Positions 6,052 to 13,302 of a stretch of 17,448 nucleotides of DNA are shown here, in pieces. A program made the translations under genes and the position numbers. This DNA is from Chloroflexota bacterium (GTDB taxonomy: Bacteria; Chloroflexota; Anaerolineae; VGOG01). The notes under the pieces were generated by a model. It was given only the letters and a program-made list of their open reading frames with translations. It did not search any database and was not told the DNA's origin. Location of the stretch: the NCBI GenBank assembly GCA_030615705.1, contig JAUWYT010000004.1, positions 1-17,448 on the forward strand, read 5' to 3'. The first letter of the stretch is position 1, and each line of letters opens with the position of its first letter.

Positions 6052-7205
6052 AGACCGAATACCGCCCCTATCGGGCCAGGTCAATGGTCAACAAACTCAA
6101 GCACGTGGACGATTGGCTCTGGGTGAGCTATACCCTCAACCCCTATCGCGGCTGCGCCCATCTCTGCGTTTACTGCGACGCTCGCGCCAACCAGTATGGG
6201 CTGTCGGCGACCTTTGAGCAGGTCGTCTACTGCAAGGAAAACGCGGTTGATGCCCTGGAGAGGCAGCTCCCCAGGCTAAAGCGCAGCATCGTAAGCACGG
6301 GCGCAGTCTGCGATGCCTACCAGCCGATAGAGGCGGAGCACCGCATCACCCGTCGCATCCTGGAGACGCTGGCTCGACACAGGTTCCCCGTCGAGGTTCT
6401 TACCAAATCGGACCTTGTGCTGCGCGACCTGGACGTCCTTCAGGAGATCAACGGCGTGGCCTGGGCGGGGGTGCTCTTCACCATCACCACCTTCGACCCG
6501 GTGGTGGCTGGCCGCTTCGAGCCCTACGCCCCTTCGCCTGAGCGACGTTTGACCGCCCTGGAGCAGGTGGCTAAGGCTGGGCTCACCACCGGGGTGATGC
6601 TGTGCCCCCATCTTCCCGGCATCTCCGACGACGAGGCCCAGCTCGAGGAGGTGGTGGGGCGGGCCAAAGACGCGGGAGCCCAGTTCGTCCTCCATGGAGG
6701 GCTGACCCTGAAGGAGGGCCCGCAGAAGGCGAGGTTCCTCAAGGCACTAGAGCGTTACTATCCCCACCTTCTCCCCCGATACGAGGAGTTGTACGGCGTG
6801 GGTTATTCCCCACGGGGCGAATACGCCCTTCAGGTGGGCCGGCTGGCCAGGGAGATCTGCCGCCGCCACGGCGTGCCAGACCGCATGTCCCGCCCCATAC
6901 TCCCTGGCGAGGAGCTCCTCGTCAACAGGAGGATCGCCGAAAGCCTGCTCCTGCGGGCCTACGAGATGGAGCTGGAGGGAGGGGCGGGGCACCGCATTTG
7001 GGCCTATCGCAAGGCCGCCTGGACGGTAGACGAACTGGACGAGAGCCTGGCCGATATCTACGGCCGCGAGGGAATGAGCGGCCTTACGGCGTTGCCCTAC
7101 ATCGGGAGCAGCATCGCCGAAGTTATCTCGTCGCTGTTGGAGGAGATAAAAGGAGCATCGAAAGTGCGATCAAGGGGACGAAATAGAGGGAGGAGACAGA
7201 AATGA
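6048..7205 (+). CDS. SPL-like radical SAM protein fused to a Pol-beta-type helix-hairpin-helix domain
   Basis: 385 residues from an ATG overlapping the previous stop. The motif NPYRGCAHLCVYCDAR places Cys36, Cys40 and Cys43 as the CxxxCxxC ligands of a 4Fe-4S cluster; the flanking NPYRGC is typical of the spore photoproduct lyase-like radical SAM group. Residues up to about 285 complete the partial TIM barrel. Residues about 293-371 (NRRIAESLLLRAYEMELEG, then HRIWAYRKAAWTVDEL and LPYIGSSIAEVISSLLEEI) resemble the 8-kDa N-terminal HhH domain of family X DNA polymerases. A basic tail ([14 protein letters not shown]) ends the protein. Together with the AlkD-like neighbour this points to a nucleic-acid substrate. 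The exact reaction is unknown. Confidence 0.82.
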   Translation: MKTEYRPYRARSMVNKLKHVDDWLWVSYTLNPYRGCAHLCVYCDARANQYGLSATFEQVVYCKENAVDALERQLPRLKRSIVSTGAVCDAYQPIEAEHRITRRILETLARHRFPVEVLTKSDLVLRDLDVLQEINGVAWAGVLFTITTFDPVVAGRFEPYAPSPERRLTALEQVAKAGLTTGVMLCPHLPGISDDEAQLEEVVGRAKDAGAQFVLHGGLTLKEGPQKARFLKALERYYPHLLPRYEELYGVGYSPRGEYALQVGRLAREICRRHGVPDRMSRPILPGEELLVNRRIAESLLLRAYEMELEGGAGHRIWAYRKAAWTVDELDESLADIYGREGMSGLTALPYIGSSIAEVISSLLEEIKGASKVRSRGRNRGRRQK

Positions 7206-8230
7206 CGCTTAAGCCATTGGCTGGATTCAAGTCGCTGACTACCCACCACTGCGTCACCGGCTCAATGCGCCACGTCTACGTCTACAACGACCACGATGTC
7301 AGCGAGGAGATGCTGCTAGGGATAGGGAGTGGAGTCGGCATGATCTACTGGCACATGAAGGGCGCTCCACCTCTTTTGGGGGGGCGAGCCAACTTTGAGC
7401 GGCCAGGCGAAGAGGGGTTGGAGAAGACCACAGGGAGGCGCACCGGTGTGATGGTCGAGTCGTACACCACCTCCAGCGCGCGCAAGGCGGAGCGGACGCT
7501 CCTGGAGATGCTCGACGCGGGCCAGCCGGTGATGATCCAGTGCGACATGGGTTTCCTGCCCTATTTCGACTTCGGCGACAGCGAGTATCACTTCGGCGGG
7601 CACGTCGTAGTGGTCTGTGGATACGACGCGGAGACACACCAGGTGCTCATCGCCGACCGCGATGGGGTGTACCCGGTCTCAATGGAGGACCTGGATAAGG
7701 CGCGCGGCTCCACTTACAAGCCCTTCCCGCCCAAACACAAGTGGTACACCTTCGATTTCAGCAACAAGCGGCAGCCGACCGCCGACCAGGTGCGTCAGGC
7801 CATCGCAGAACAGACGAAAGGAATGCTGGAGCCACCCATCAGCAACATCGGCGTCAAGGGCATCCGCAAGGCAGCCGAGCGCGCGCTTAAGTGGCCCAGC
7901 CAGATGGATGAGGACGAACTGCGCTTCACGCTATTCAACATGTTTATCTTCATTGATGCGTCGGGCGGCAGCGGCGGCGGCATCTTTCGCTACATGTTCA
8001 GCCGCTTCCTGCGCGAGGCCGCCGAGATCATGGGCGACGTGCGCTTGAACGAGAGCGCCGACGAGTTCCAGCACATCGGCGACAGGTGGCAGGAGGTGGC
8101 CGTGATCTTCAAGCGGGGATGGGAGGCCGAAGATCCGGTCGCCGTACTCGCAGAGACAACGGCCCCGATGATGCAATTGGCCTACCTGGAGGAAGCGGCG
8201 TGGACGCGGCTGCGGGAGTGGGTGACTTAG
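7202..8230 (+). CDS. BtrH-like acyltransferase/cysteine-peptidase-fold protein (BtrH_N + DUF4872)
   Basis: 342 residues; the ATG overlaps the previous stop (ATGA) after a GGGAGGAGA ribosome binding site. The N-terminal half matches the BtrH_N pattern: [15 protein letters not shown] (Cys17), [11 protein letters not shown], then [12 protein letters not shown] (His134) and IADRDG (Asp152/154). These could form a Cys-His-Asp triad of the papain/C39-like fold. The C-terminal half ([27 protein letters not shown]) fits DUF4872. BtrH itself moves an acyl chain from an acyl carrier protein to an aminoglycoside in butirosin synthesis. No acyl carrier or other biosynthetic gene is nearby, so the substrate here is unknown; it could be a nucleic acid, peptide or amine. 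Confidence 0.8.
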   Translation: MTLKPLAGFKSLTTHHCVTGSMRHVYVYNDHDVSEEMLLGIGSGVGMIYWHMKGAPPLLGGRANFERPGEEGLEKTTGRRTGVMVESYTTSSARKAERTLLEMLDAGQPVMIQCDMGFLPYFDFGDSEYHFGGHVVVVCGYDAETHQVLIADRDGVYPVSMEDLDKARGSTYKPFPPKHKWYTFDFSNKRQPTADQVRQAIAEQTKGMLEPPISNIGVKGIRKAAERALKWPSQMDEDELRFTLFNMFIFIDASGGSGGGIFRYMFSRFLREAAEIMGDVRLNESADEFQHIGDRWQEVAVIFKRGWEAEDPVAVLAETTAPMMQLAYLEEAAWTRLREWVT

Positions 8231-8235
8231 TGGCA

Positions 8236-9081
8236 ATGCAACACATTGTTCTCTCTTACATTCAGGCCGAAAGCATACTGCAAGCCCGCAAAGCGGGCCG
8301 GGAGGCAGTGGCGGTATCGCTGGATTTGGAGCTGACGACGGCCGAGGTCGCCATAGAACCGCCAGGCGTTCGCTTCCTCGATGGCCAGTCGTTGGCCTGG
8401 GAAGACGTGGAGGCGATCAGAGAGACCCCGCGCAGTTGTTTCGTGATCAAAGACAACAAGTCCCACAAGATCAGGGTCTTCTCCGAAGCGACGAACCGGC
8501 TCTACAGCCTGATGCCCACCGCAGCAGCCCCAACGATGCTGATCTCCGGGATTCCGATGCACCGCATCAAGGGGATTGACCCGCACCGCGATACCCTGCA
8601 AAAGGTCAAAACCATCGCCCCGGTGGTGGGGCGCGTCCTGGACACGGCCACCGGATTGGGATACACGGCCACAGAGGCGGCCAAGACGGCCAAACACGTC
8701 GTCACGATTGAGCTGGATCCTGCCGCTTTGGAGGTGGCACGGCTCAACCCCTGGTCGCAGGCGCTCTTTGAGAATCCCAGGATCACGCAACTCATCGGCG
8801 ACAGCTTTGAAGAGGTGCACAAATTCGAGGACGAGACGTTTGCGCGCATCATCCACGATCCCCCGGCGTTCAGCCTTGCGGGCGAGCTTTACTCCGGCGA
8901 GTTTTACCGCCAACTCTTCCGGGTGCTGCGTCCCCGTGGTCGTATGTTTCACTACATCGGCGATTTGTACAGCAAATCGGGCCACACCGTTGCCAGAGGT
9001 GCAGCCCGACGATTGCGGGAAGCCGGTTTCTCGCGGGTCGTGCGTCGTCGCAAGTCATTCGGCCTGGTGGCCTACAAGTAG
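8236..9081 (+). CDS. Class I SAM-dependent methyltransferase, COG2521-like
   Basis: About 281 residues from the ATG at 8236; an in-frame GTG at 8230 overlapping the btrH-like stop is also possible. An N-terminal domain (about 1-110) ends in [10 protein letters not shown]. It precedes a Rossmann-fold methyltransferase with motif [16 protein letters not shown], a motif II acidic end (VTIELDP) and a catalytic-type IIHDPPAF motif like the (N/D)PP(Y/F) of amino-methylating enzymes. It closely resembles the predicted methyltransferases of COG2521, common in archaea and some Chloroflexota; substrate unproven, with DNA, RNA or a polyamine-like amine possible. It is coupled to the btrH-like gene, suggesting a shared pathway. 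Confidence 0.8.
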   Translation: MQHIVLSYIQAESILQARKAGREAVAVSLDLELTTAEVAIEPPGVRFLDGQSLAWEDVEAIRETPRSCFVIKDNKSHKIRVFSEATNRLYSLMPTAAAPTMLISGIPMHRIKGIDPHRDTLQKVKTIAPVVGRVLDTATGLGYTATEAAKTAKHVVTIELDPAALEVARLNPWSQALFENPRITQLIGDSFEEVHKFEDETFARIIHDPPAFSLAGELYSGEFYRQLFRVLRPRGRMFHYIGDLYSKSGHTVARGAARRLREAGFSRVVRRRKSFGLVAYK

Positions 9082-9095
9082 CCGCGCTTTCCATA

Positions 9096-9257
9096 GTGTG
9101 CCAGGGCTGCGGGAAGCTGGAGATCAGGAAAGAGGCCAAGCCGCGCACGCTGGCAGCACTCGTCCCAGAGGTCGAGGCGCACGTGCGCAACCATCACCGA
9201 AAACTGGAGCGGGAGATCCAGTGCGACAGACCCAAACTTGACATTAGAGCCTGCTAG
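9096..9257 (+). CDS. Possible small CxxC protein, or C-terminal remnant of a larger gene
   Basis: A 53-codon frame starting at GTG reads VCQGCGKLEIRKEAKPRTLA, then a helix with EVEAHVRNHHRKLEREI, and ends CDRPKLDIRAC. Residues Cys2, Cys5, a cluster of histidines and two later cysteines could bind a metal. There is no convincing Shine-Dalgarno sequence, and the frame extends upstream into the end of the methyltransferase gene without a better start, so it may be a fragment. Its last 20 bases overlap the rpsU promoter. I do not recognise the family. Confidence 0.35.
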   Translation: MCQGCGKLEIRKEAKPRTLAALVPEVEAHVRNHHRKLEREIQCDRPKLDIRAC

Positions 9258-9266
9258 GGCTATAAT
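9238..9266 (+). promoter_or_regulatory. Consensus sigma-70 promoter for rpsU-yqeY
   Basis: TTGACA (9238-9243), a 17-bp spacer and TATAAT (9261-9266) make a perfect housekeeping promoter. Transcription would start near 9273, giving a leader of about 40 bases before rpsU, whose G-rich Shine-Dalgarno sequence lies at about 9298-9305. Confidence 0.9.
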
Positions 9267-9311
9267 GTTGGTAGTGATTTCGAAATTGATTACAAGAAGG
9301 GGGGGAAACAT

Positions 9312-9518
9312 GTGTCGCGGATAGTGATCCGGGAAGGCGAGTCCTTCGAGCGTGCTTTGAAACGCTTCAAAAAGAAGGTCCAAACTGATCGAGTGTTGTC
9401 CGAAGTTCGCCGTCGCCGTTTCTTCGAGAAGCCCAGCGTGATCAGGAAGAGAAAAAAAGCAACTAAATTGCGCAAGAGCCGGCGGAAAACTCGTAAGAGC
9501 CAACGAGAGAGGTTTTAG
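9312..9518 (+). CDS. rpsU: 30S ribosomal protein S21
   Basis: 68 residues from a GTG placed 6 bases after AAGGGGGGG. The sequence MSRIVIREGESFERALKRFK and the Arg/Lys-rich C-terminal tail are those of S21. S21 binds near the 3' end of 16S rRNA and helps initiation. The length is normal. It is preceded by a consensus promoter and followed 20 bases later by yqeY, a common bacterial pairing (rpsU-yqeY), so the two form one transcript. Confidence 0.95.
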   Translation: MSRIVIREGESFERALKRFKKKVQTDRVLSEVRRRRFFEKPSVIRKRKKATKLRKSRRKTRKSQRERF

Positions 9519-9538
9519 GGTTTTCGGGCGAGCACAGC

Positions 9539-9991
9539 ATGAGTCTAAAAGACAAGCTGATAGAAGACCTGAAACAAGCGATGCGGCAAGGGGATGAACG
9601 GCGCAGGTCCACGATCCGCTTGGCTATGGCTGCTATCAAAAATGCCGAGATCGAGAAGAGGCGTGAGCTGGATGAAGGGGAGCTGCTGGCGGTCATCGCC
9701 AAGGAGGCCAAGCAGCGCCGTGAGTCCATTGCTGAGTTCAAGAGGGGCGGCCGGCAAGATCTAGTAGATCGGGAGAAAGCAGAGCTGCAGGTCGTCCTCA
9801 CCTATCTGCCGGAGCAACTGAGCCGGGAGAAGATCGAAAGTAAGGCCCGCCAAACTATCGAAGAGGTCGGGGCCACTGGCCTGGCTCAGATGGGCGAAGT
9901 TATGCGTCGGCTGATGCCTCTGATGAAGGGCAGGGCCGATGGTCAGCTCGTCAGCCAGGTGGTGAAGGAGCTCTTGATTGGCAAGACATGA
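9539..9991 (+). CDS. yqeY: GatB/YqeY domain protein
   Basis: 150 residues, standard for YqeY. It begins MSLKDKLIEDLKQAMRQGDE, continues with RRSTIRLAMAAIKNAEIEKR, contains the YLPEQLS turn, and ends with the tRNA-binding-like helical part GEVMRRLMPLMKGRADG. YqeY shares its helical domain with the tail of GatB amidotransferase and is thought to act on charged tRNA, although its exact function is unsettled. It forms an operon with rpsU. The Shine-Dalgarno signal is weak, suggesting coupling. Confidence 0.93.
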   Translation: MSLKDKLIEDLKQAMRQGDERRRSTIRLAMAAIKNAEIEKRRELDEGELLAVIAKEAKQRRESIAEFKRGGRQDLVDREKAELQVVLTYLPEQLSREKIESKARQTIEEVGATGLAQMGEVMRRLMPLMKGRADGQLVSQVVKELLIGKT

Positions 9992-10072
9992 GAGTTCCTC
10001 TCATCCATCTTGAAGGGATGTCTTTGTGTGGTCCTTCGCTAATCCAATGGATTCGCTTTAAAGCCTATGTTA

Positions 10073-10105
10073 GCAAAGGGGGAGCGCCTCAGGTGCTCCC
10101 TTTGC
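10073..10105 (+). terminator. Strong hairpin between yqeY and pgpH (terminator or leader structure)
   Basis: GCAAAGGGGGAGCGCC (10073-10088) and GGTGCTCCCTTTGC (10092-10105) pair into a stem of about 14 bp with a 2-nt bulge and a 3-nt loop. No clean run of T follows (GCTATGG), so termination would be weak; a 5' leader structure for pgpH is an alternative. No known riboswitch core was recognised. Confidence 0.45.
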
Positions 10106-10145
10106 GCTATGGAAGGTATTAGCTTCCTGAAAGAGGGATTGGTGA

Positions 10146-12272
10146 GTGTCAGCAGTTGTCACGAACAACGTTGACCAGCGGGGGTCAATGACTGGCAAAC
10201 AAGGTGTCACTTGGTGGATAGCGCTACGAGCCATCCTCTCCGGTTTGCTCTTCGTCCTGGTAGTAAGCGGCATCCTGGTCTTTCAGTTTCTGCCTATGGA
10301 TCGAGTTATCTTGGACGAGGGTGATGTCAGCGACTCGGATATCCGCGCGCCCCACGAGATCACTTACGTAAGCCAGATCTTGACCGAGGAGGCCAGAGCC
10401 AGAGCTGAGGCAGCAGTGAGAGACATATATGATCCCCCTGATGCCCGGGTGGCTCGCCAACAGGTGACCAAGGTCCGCCAGATCCTGGATTACGTAGACT
10501 CGGTGCGCCAAGATTCCTATGCCAGGCCAGAGCAGCAAAGGCAGTGGATCGAGGGTATCCCCGACCTCAGTCTCTCGGCAGCGGTCATTGACCAGATACT
10601 AGGCCTCCCCGAAGAAGATTGGCAAGCAGTGCGAGCCGAGACCATATCCGTTGTTGATCAAGCCATGAGGGAGGAGATCCGAGGGAGCCAACTGGATCAG
10701 GCCAGGCGAAGGGTCTCCACCTTGGTGGGCCTCGAACTCTCCGAAGTCGAGGCCGGGATTGTCAGCGACCTGGCGAGAGATCTCATCAAATCCAATAGCT
10801 TCTACAACGCCGAGAAGACAAACGAGGCTAAGCGGCTGGCCCGCGAAAGCGTGCAGCCCGTCAGCCGAACTATCGCGGAGGGAGAGATCATCCTGCGGGA
10901 AGGAGATATCGTCACCCCTCTCGACGTGGAAGCCCTCAGTGCACTAGGACTGCGCCAGGCTGGGATCGAATGGCAGGGAGTAGTCGGCACTGTCATCTTC
11001 GTGCTGCTGATCGCCATCGTTTTGGGGCTCTACCTTTTCCGCTTCCAGCAGGAATACTGGGTCAGATGGCCTCGTATGCTCCTGTTGCTTCTCTTGCTAG
11101 TCTTGTTCATCCTGGCGGCTAAGCTAATGGTGTCGGACCAGGCCATCCTGTCATATCTTCTCCCCACCGCTGCTTTGTCAATGTTGTTGACAGTACTCCT
11201 GGGCCCTCAGTTGGCTATCACGGTGACAGTCCTGTTCAGTATGGTCGTAGGCTTCATGGCCGGTGGCTCCCTGGAACTGGCAGTCTACGCCCTGGTAGGG
11301 GGTCTGATTGCATCTCTCAGCCTATGCAGGGTCGAGAGGTTAAATGCCTTCCTCTGGGCAGGGGTTTACGTTGCCCTGGCCAACCTGGCCGTGATCCTCG
11401 CCTTCCGCTTGCCCAATCAAGACTACGACGCTGTGCGGCTTTTGACTCTGGCCGGCTTCAGCCTTGTAAACGGAGGCCTATCGGCCAGCTTAACCTTGGC
11501 TGGCTTCTATCTGCTGGGCACTTTGTTCAACATCACCACCTCTCTGCAGCTCATGGAGTTAGCTCGTCCTACCCATCCCCTCCTGCGCCAGCTCCTGCTT
11601 AAAGCGCCGGGGACCTACCACCATACCATCCTGGTCAGCAACATGGCGGAAGAGGCTGCGGGGCGCATCGGGGCCGATGCACTGCTCGCCCGAGTGGGGG
11701 CTTACTACCATGACATAGGCAAGACCATCCGGCCATATTTCTTCGTTGACAACCAGGTGGAGGGGGTGAATGTTCACGAACGCCTCGACCCACGGACCAG
11801 TGCCCAGATCGTCATCAGCCACGTCAAGGACGGCCTGGATCTGGCTAAGAGGCATCGCTTGCCCAGAAAGATACGTGATTTCATCCCCCAACATCACGGG
11901 ACTAGCTTAGCCACCTACTTTTACCAGCAAGCTCGGGAAAGCGAGGGAGACGAAGTAAACGAGGAAGATTTCCGCTATCCGGGCCCTAAGCCTCAGACCA
12001 AGGAGACGGCCATCGTCATGCTCGCTGACATCTGCGAGGCTGCGGTGCGGGCTGAGCGTCCCGCTTCCATCGAAGAAATCGAGGAGTTAGTGCGCGAGAT
12101 CATCGGTAGCAAGGTGTTGGCCGGACAGTTAGATGAGTGCGACCTAACCCTGCGCGATTTGGATGAGATCAGGAATGCTTTCGTCAACATCTTGCAGGGC
12201 GTATTTCATCCTCGCATCAAGTACCCTGAAGAGGCTGAGAGGGACGAAAATGAGGGAGACAAAGGGGCCTGA
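10146..12272 (+). CDS. pgpH: c-di-AMP phosphodiesterase PgpH-type (7TMR-HD family, YqfF)
   Basis: 708 residues from a GTG 8 bases after GAGGG (10133-10137). A first membrane segment lies near residues 27-49. The extracytoplasmic 7TMR-HDED domain (about 55-280) includes ILREGDIVTPLDVEAL. Seven hydrophobic segments follow (about 280-480). The cytoplasmic HD domain starts GTYHHTILVSNMAEEAAG, with His522-Asp523 in YYHDIGK and HHGTSLATYFY further on. These are the metal-binding residues of the PgpH group, which degrades cyclic-di-AMP and so affects potassium and osmotic balance and cell-wall state. ybeY overlaps its end by 23 bases; the pgpH-ybeY pairing is common. Confidence 0.93.
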   Translation: MSAVVTNNVDQRGSMTGKQGVTWWIALRAILSGLLFVLVVSGILVFQFLPMDRVILDEGDVSDSDIRAPHEITYVSQILTEEARARAEAAVRDIYDPPDARVARQQVTKVRQILDYVDSVRQDSYARPEQQRQWIEGIPDLSLSAAVIDQILGLPEEDWQAVRAETISVVDQAMREEIRGSQLDQARRRVSTLVGLELSEVEAGIVSDLARDLIKSNSFYNAEKTNEAKRLARESVQPVSRTIAEGEIILREGDIVTPLDVEALSALGLRQAGIEWQGVVGTVIFVLLIAIVLGLYLFRFQQEYWVRWPRMLLLLLLLVLFILAAKLMVSDQAILSYLLPTAALSMLLTVLLGPQLAITVTVLFSMVVGFMAGGSLELAVYALVGGLIASLSLCRVERLNAFLWAGVYVALANLAVILAFRLPNQDYDAVRLLTLAGFSLVNGGLSASLTLAGFYLLGTLFNITTSLQLMELARPTHPLLRQLLLKAPGTYHHTILVSNMAEEAAGRIGADALLARVGAYYHDIGKTIRPYFFVDNQVEGVNVHERLDPRTSAQIVISHVKDGLDLAKRHRLPRKIRDFIPQHHGTSLATYFYQQARESEGDEVNEEDFRYPGPKPQTKETAIVMLADICEAAVRAERPASIEEIEELVREIIGSKVLAGQLDECDLTLRDLDEIRNAFVNILQGVFHPRIKYPEEAERDENEGDKGA

Positions 12273-12780
12273 GGGGGCCAGTGACAAGATTCCAGCTCCT
12301 AGTTATCGGATAGCCATCCAAGTTGCCCCTCGTTTCAGAGCCAAGGTTGACGAAGGGAGTCTTCGTCGCGTGGCCGCAGAGGCTCTGAGCCAGGAAGGAG
12401 TGGAAGGGGAAACAGAGCTAAGCCTGATCATAACCGATGATGAGGCCATTCGCGAACTGAATCGCCAGTTTCGTGGTGTGGATGCCCCTACTGACGTCCT
12501 CGCCTTTGGCGCCAGGGCTGAGGAGCACTTTGTAATCGCTCCAGAAAGCCCTCCCTACCTGGGTGACGTTGTGATTTCCTGCCAGCGGGCCCTGGCTCAG
12601 GCCGAGGAGTGGGGCCATGCCATTGTGGAGGAATTAAGGCTGTTGGTCATCCATGGCATCTTGCACCTTTTGGGCTACGACCACCAACAGGAAGCTGCCG
12701 CTCGGAAGATGAGGGAGAGAGAAGAACGTATTTCGTTGGATAGTCAGATGGTCGGATGGTCAAATAGTCAGACCACCTGA
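12250..12780 (+). CDS. ybeY: Endoribonuclease YbeY (16S rRNA maturation)
   Basis: 176 residues from an ATG inside the end of pgpH, preceded by GAGAGGGA. The family blocks are LSLIITDDEAIRELNRQFRG, then TDVLAFG, LGDVVIS and the zinc motif HGILHLLGYDH (His135, His139, His145). YbeY is a metal-dependent single-strand RNase for 16S 3'-end processing and ribosome quality control. The last 13 or so residues (DSQMVGWSNSQTT) are encoded by a TAGTCAG/GATGGTC repeat tract and lie beyond the usual C-terminus. A longer frame upstream overlaps pgpH heavily and is not the start. Confidence 0.95.
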   Translation: MRETKGPEGASDKIPAPSYRIAIQVAPRFRAKVDEGSLRRVAAEALSQEGVEGETELSLIITDDEAIRELNRQFRGVDAPTDVLAFGARAEEHFVIAPESPPYLGDVVISCQRALAQAEEWGHAIVEELRLLVIHGILHLLGYDHQQEAAARKMREREERISLDSQMVGWSNSQTT

Positions 12781-12790
12781 CCAAAGAAGA
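12740..12790. repeat. TAGTCAG-type repeat tract at the ybeY/Mut7-C junction
   Basis: The tract has ATAGTCAGATGGTCGGATGG and then AATAGTCAGACC, i.e. GATGGTC/TAGTCAG units in tandem, ending in ACCACCTGACCAAAGAAGA (12772-12790). The last 19 bases are nearly repeated at 13275-13293 (17 of 19 match). It encodes the ybeY tail. Confidence 0.6.
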
Positions 12791-12793
12791 ACC

Positions 12794-13261
12794 ATGAAGC
12801 TGCTGCTCGATGGGATGCTGGGGCGCTTGGCCAAGTGGTTACGCCTCCTGGGCTACGATACGGCCTACTTTCCTGACTTAGATGACAACGAGTTGGTACG
12901 CTTGGCTCGTGCTCAAGGGCGCATCCTGTTAACCCGCGATGGAGAGTTAACGCGCCGGCGGGGGCTGAGCTGCCTCCTAGTTGAGAGCGATGAGCTGGAA
13001 GAGCAGATCCAACAAGTCATCTCCGAACTGCATTTGGAGACTGAACGGCCCTTCTCCCGCTGCCCAGTTTGCAACACGCCCCTTCAAGAGGTCGAGAAAC
13101 CATCGGTGGAAGGACGTGTTCCGCCCTACGTATTCCAAACCAAGGAGCACTTCAGCCTCTGTCCTGAGTGCGACCGGATCTATTGGCGGGGCACCCACTG
13201 GGCCAAAATGCGCAAAGAAATGGTCCGAATCTGGGAGGAGGAGATGAAGAGTAGTCAGTGA
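12794..13261 (+). CDS. Mut7-C RNase-domain protein (PIN-like with zinc ribbon)
   Basis: 155 residues. The N-terminal PIN-like fold has MKLLLDGMLGRLAKWLRLLG (acidic Asp6), YFPDLDDNEL and LLTRDGEL (Asp49), the pattern of Mut7-C (PF01927), named after the C-terminus of C. elegans MUT-7. The C-terminal zinc ribbon uses Cys90, Cys93, Cys123 and Cys126 (CPVC and CPEC) and ends with the usual CDRIYWRGTHWAKM. A ribonuclease role is predicted from the fold. It sits between ybeY and rsfS, consistent with RNA metabolism. The start is 13 bases after the ybeY stop. Confidence 0.9.
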   Translation: MKLLLDGMLGRLAKWLRLLGYDTAYFPDLDDNELVRLARAQGRILLTRDGELTRRRGLSCLLVESDELEEQIQQVISELHLETERPFSRCPVCNTPLQEVEKPSVEGRVPPYVFQTKEHFSLCPECDRIYWRGTHWAKMRKEMVRIWEEEMKSSQ

Positions 13262-13293
13262 TCGGTGACCGGTGACCATCTGACCAAAGAGGA
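13248..13293. repeat. Second copy of the repeat tract, at the Mut7-C/rsfS junction
   Basis: AGAGTAGTCAGTGATCGGTG, then ACCGGTGACC and ACCATCTGACCAAAGAGGA (13275-13293). The last 19 bases match 12772-12790 at 17 positions, and both copies end in the purine-rich ribosome binding site of the next gene. Confidence 0.55.
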
Positions 13294-13302
13294 GGAAACA
13301 AG

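Noticed and set aside
5353..6084. 243-codon open frame on the minus strand opposite the AlkD-like gene
   Set aside because: The composition is that of an antisense shadow, there is no ribosome binding site, and the plus-strand gene is well supported.
6602..7186. 194-codon frame overlapping the radical SAM gene
   Set aside because: Arg/Pro/Gly-rich out-of-frame translation of a solid gene; no start signals or domain.
8227..8985. 252-codon minus-strand frame opposite the methyltransferase gene
   Set aside because: It is a shadow of a gene with clear SAM-binding motifs and has no recognisable domain.
9992..10145. Riboswitch between yqeY and pgpH
   Set aside because: Only one strong hairpin is visible and no conserved core (ydaO, T-box, cobalamin or others) was recognised by eye.
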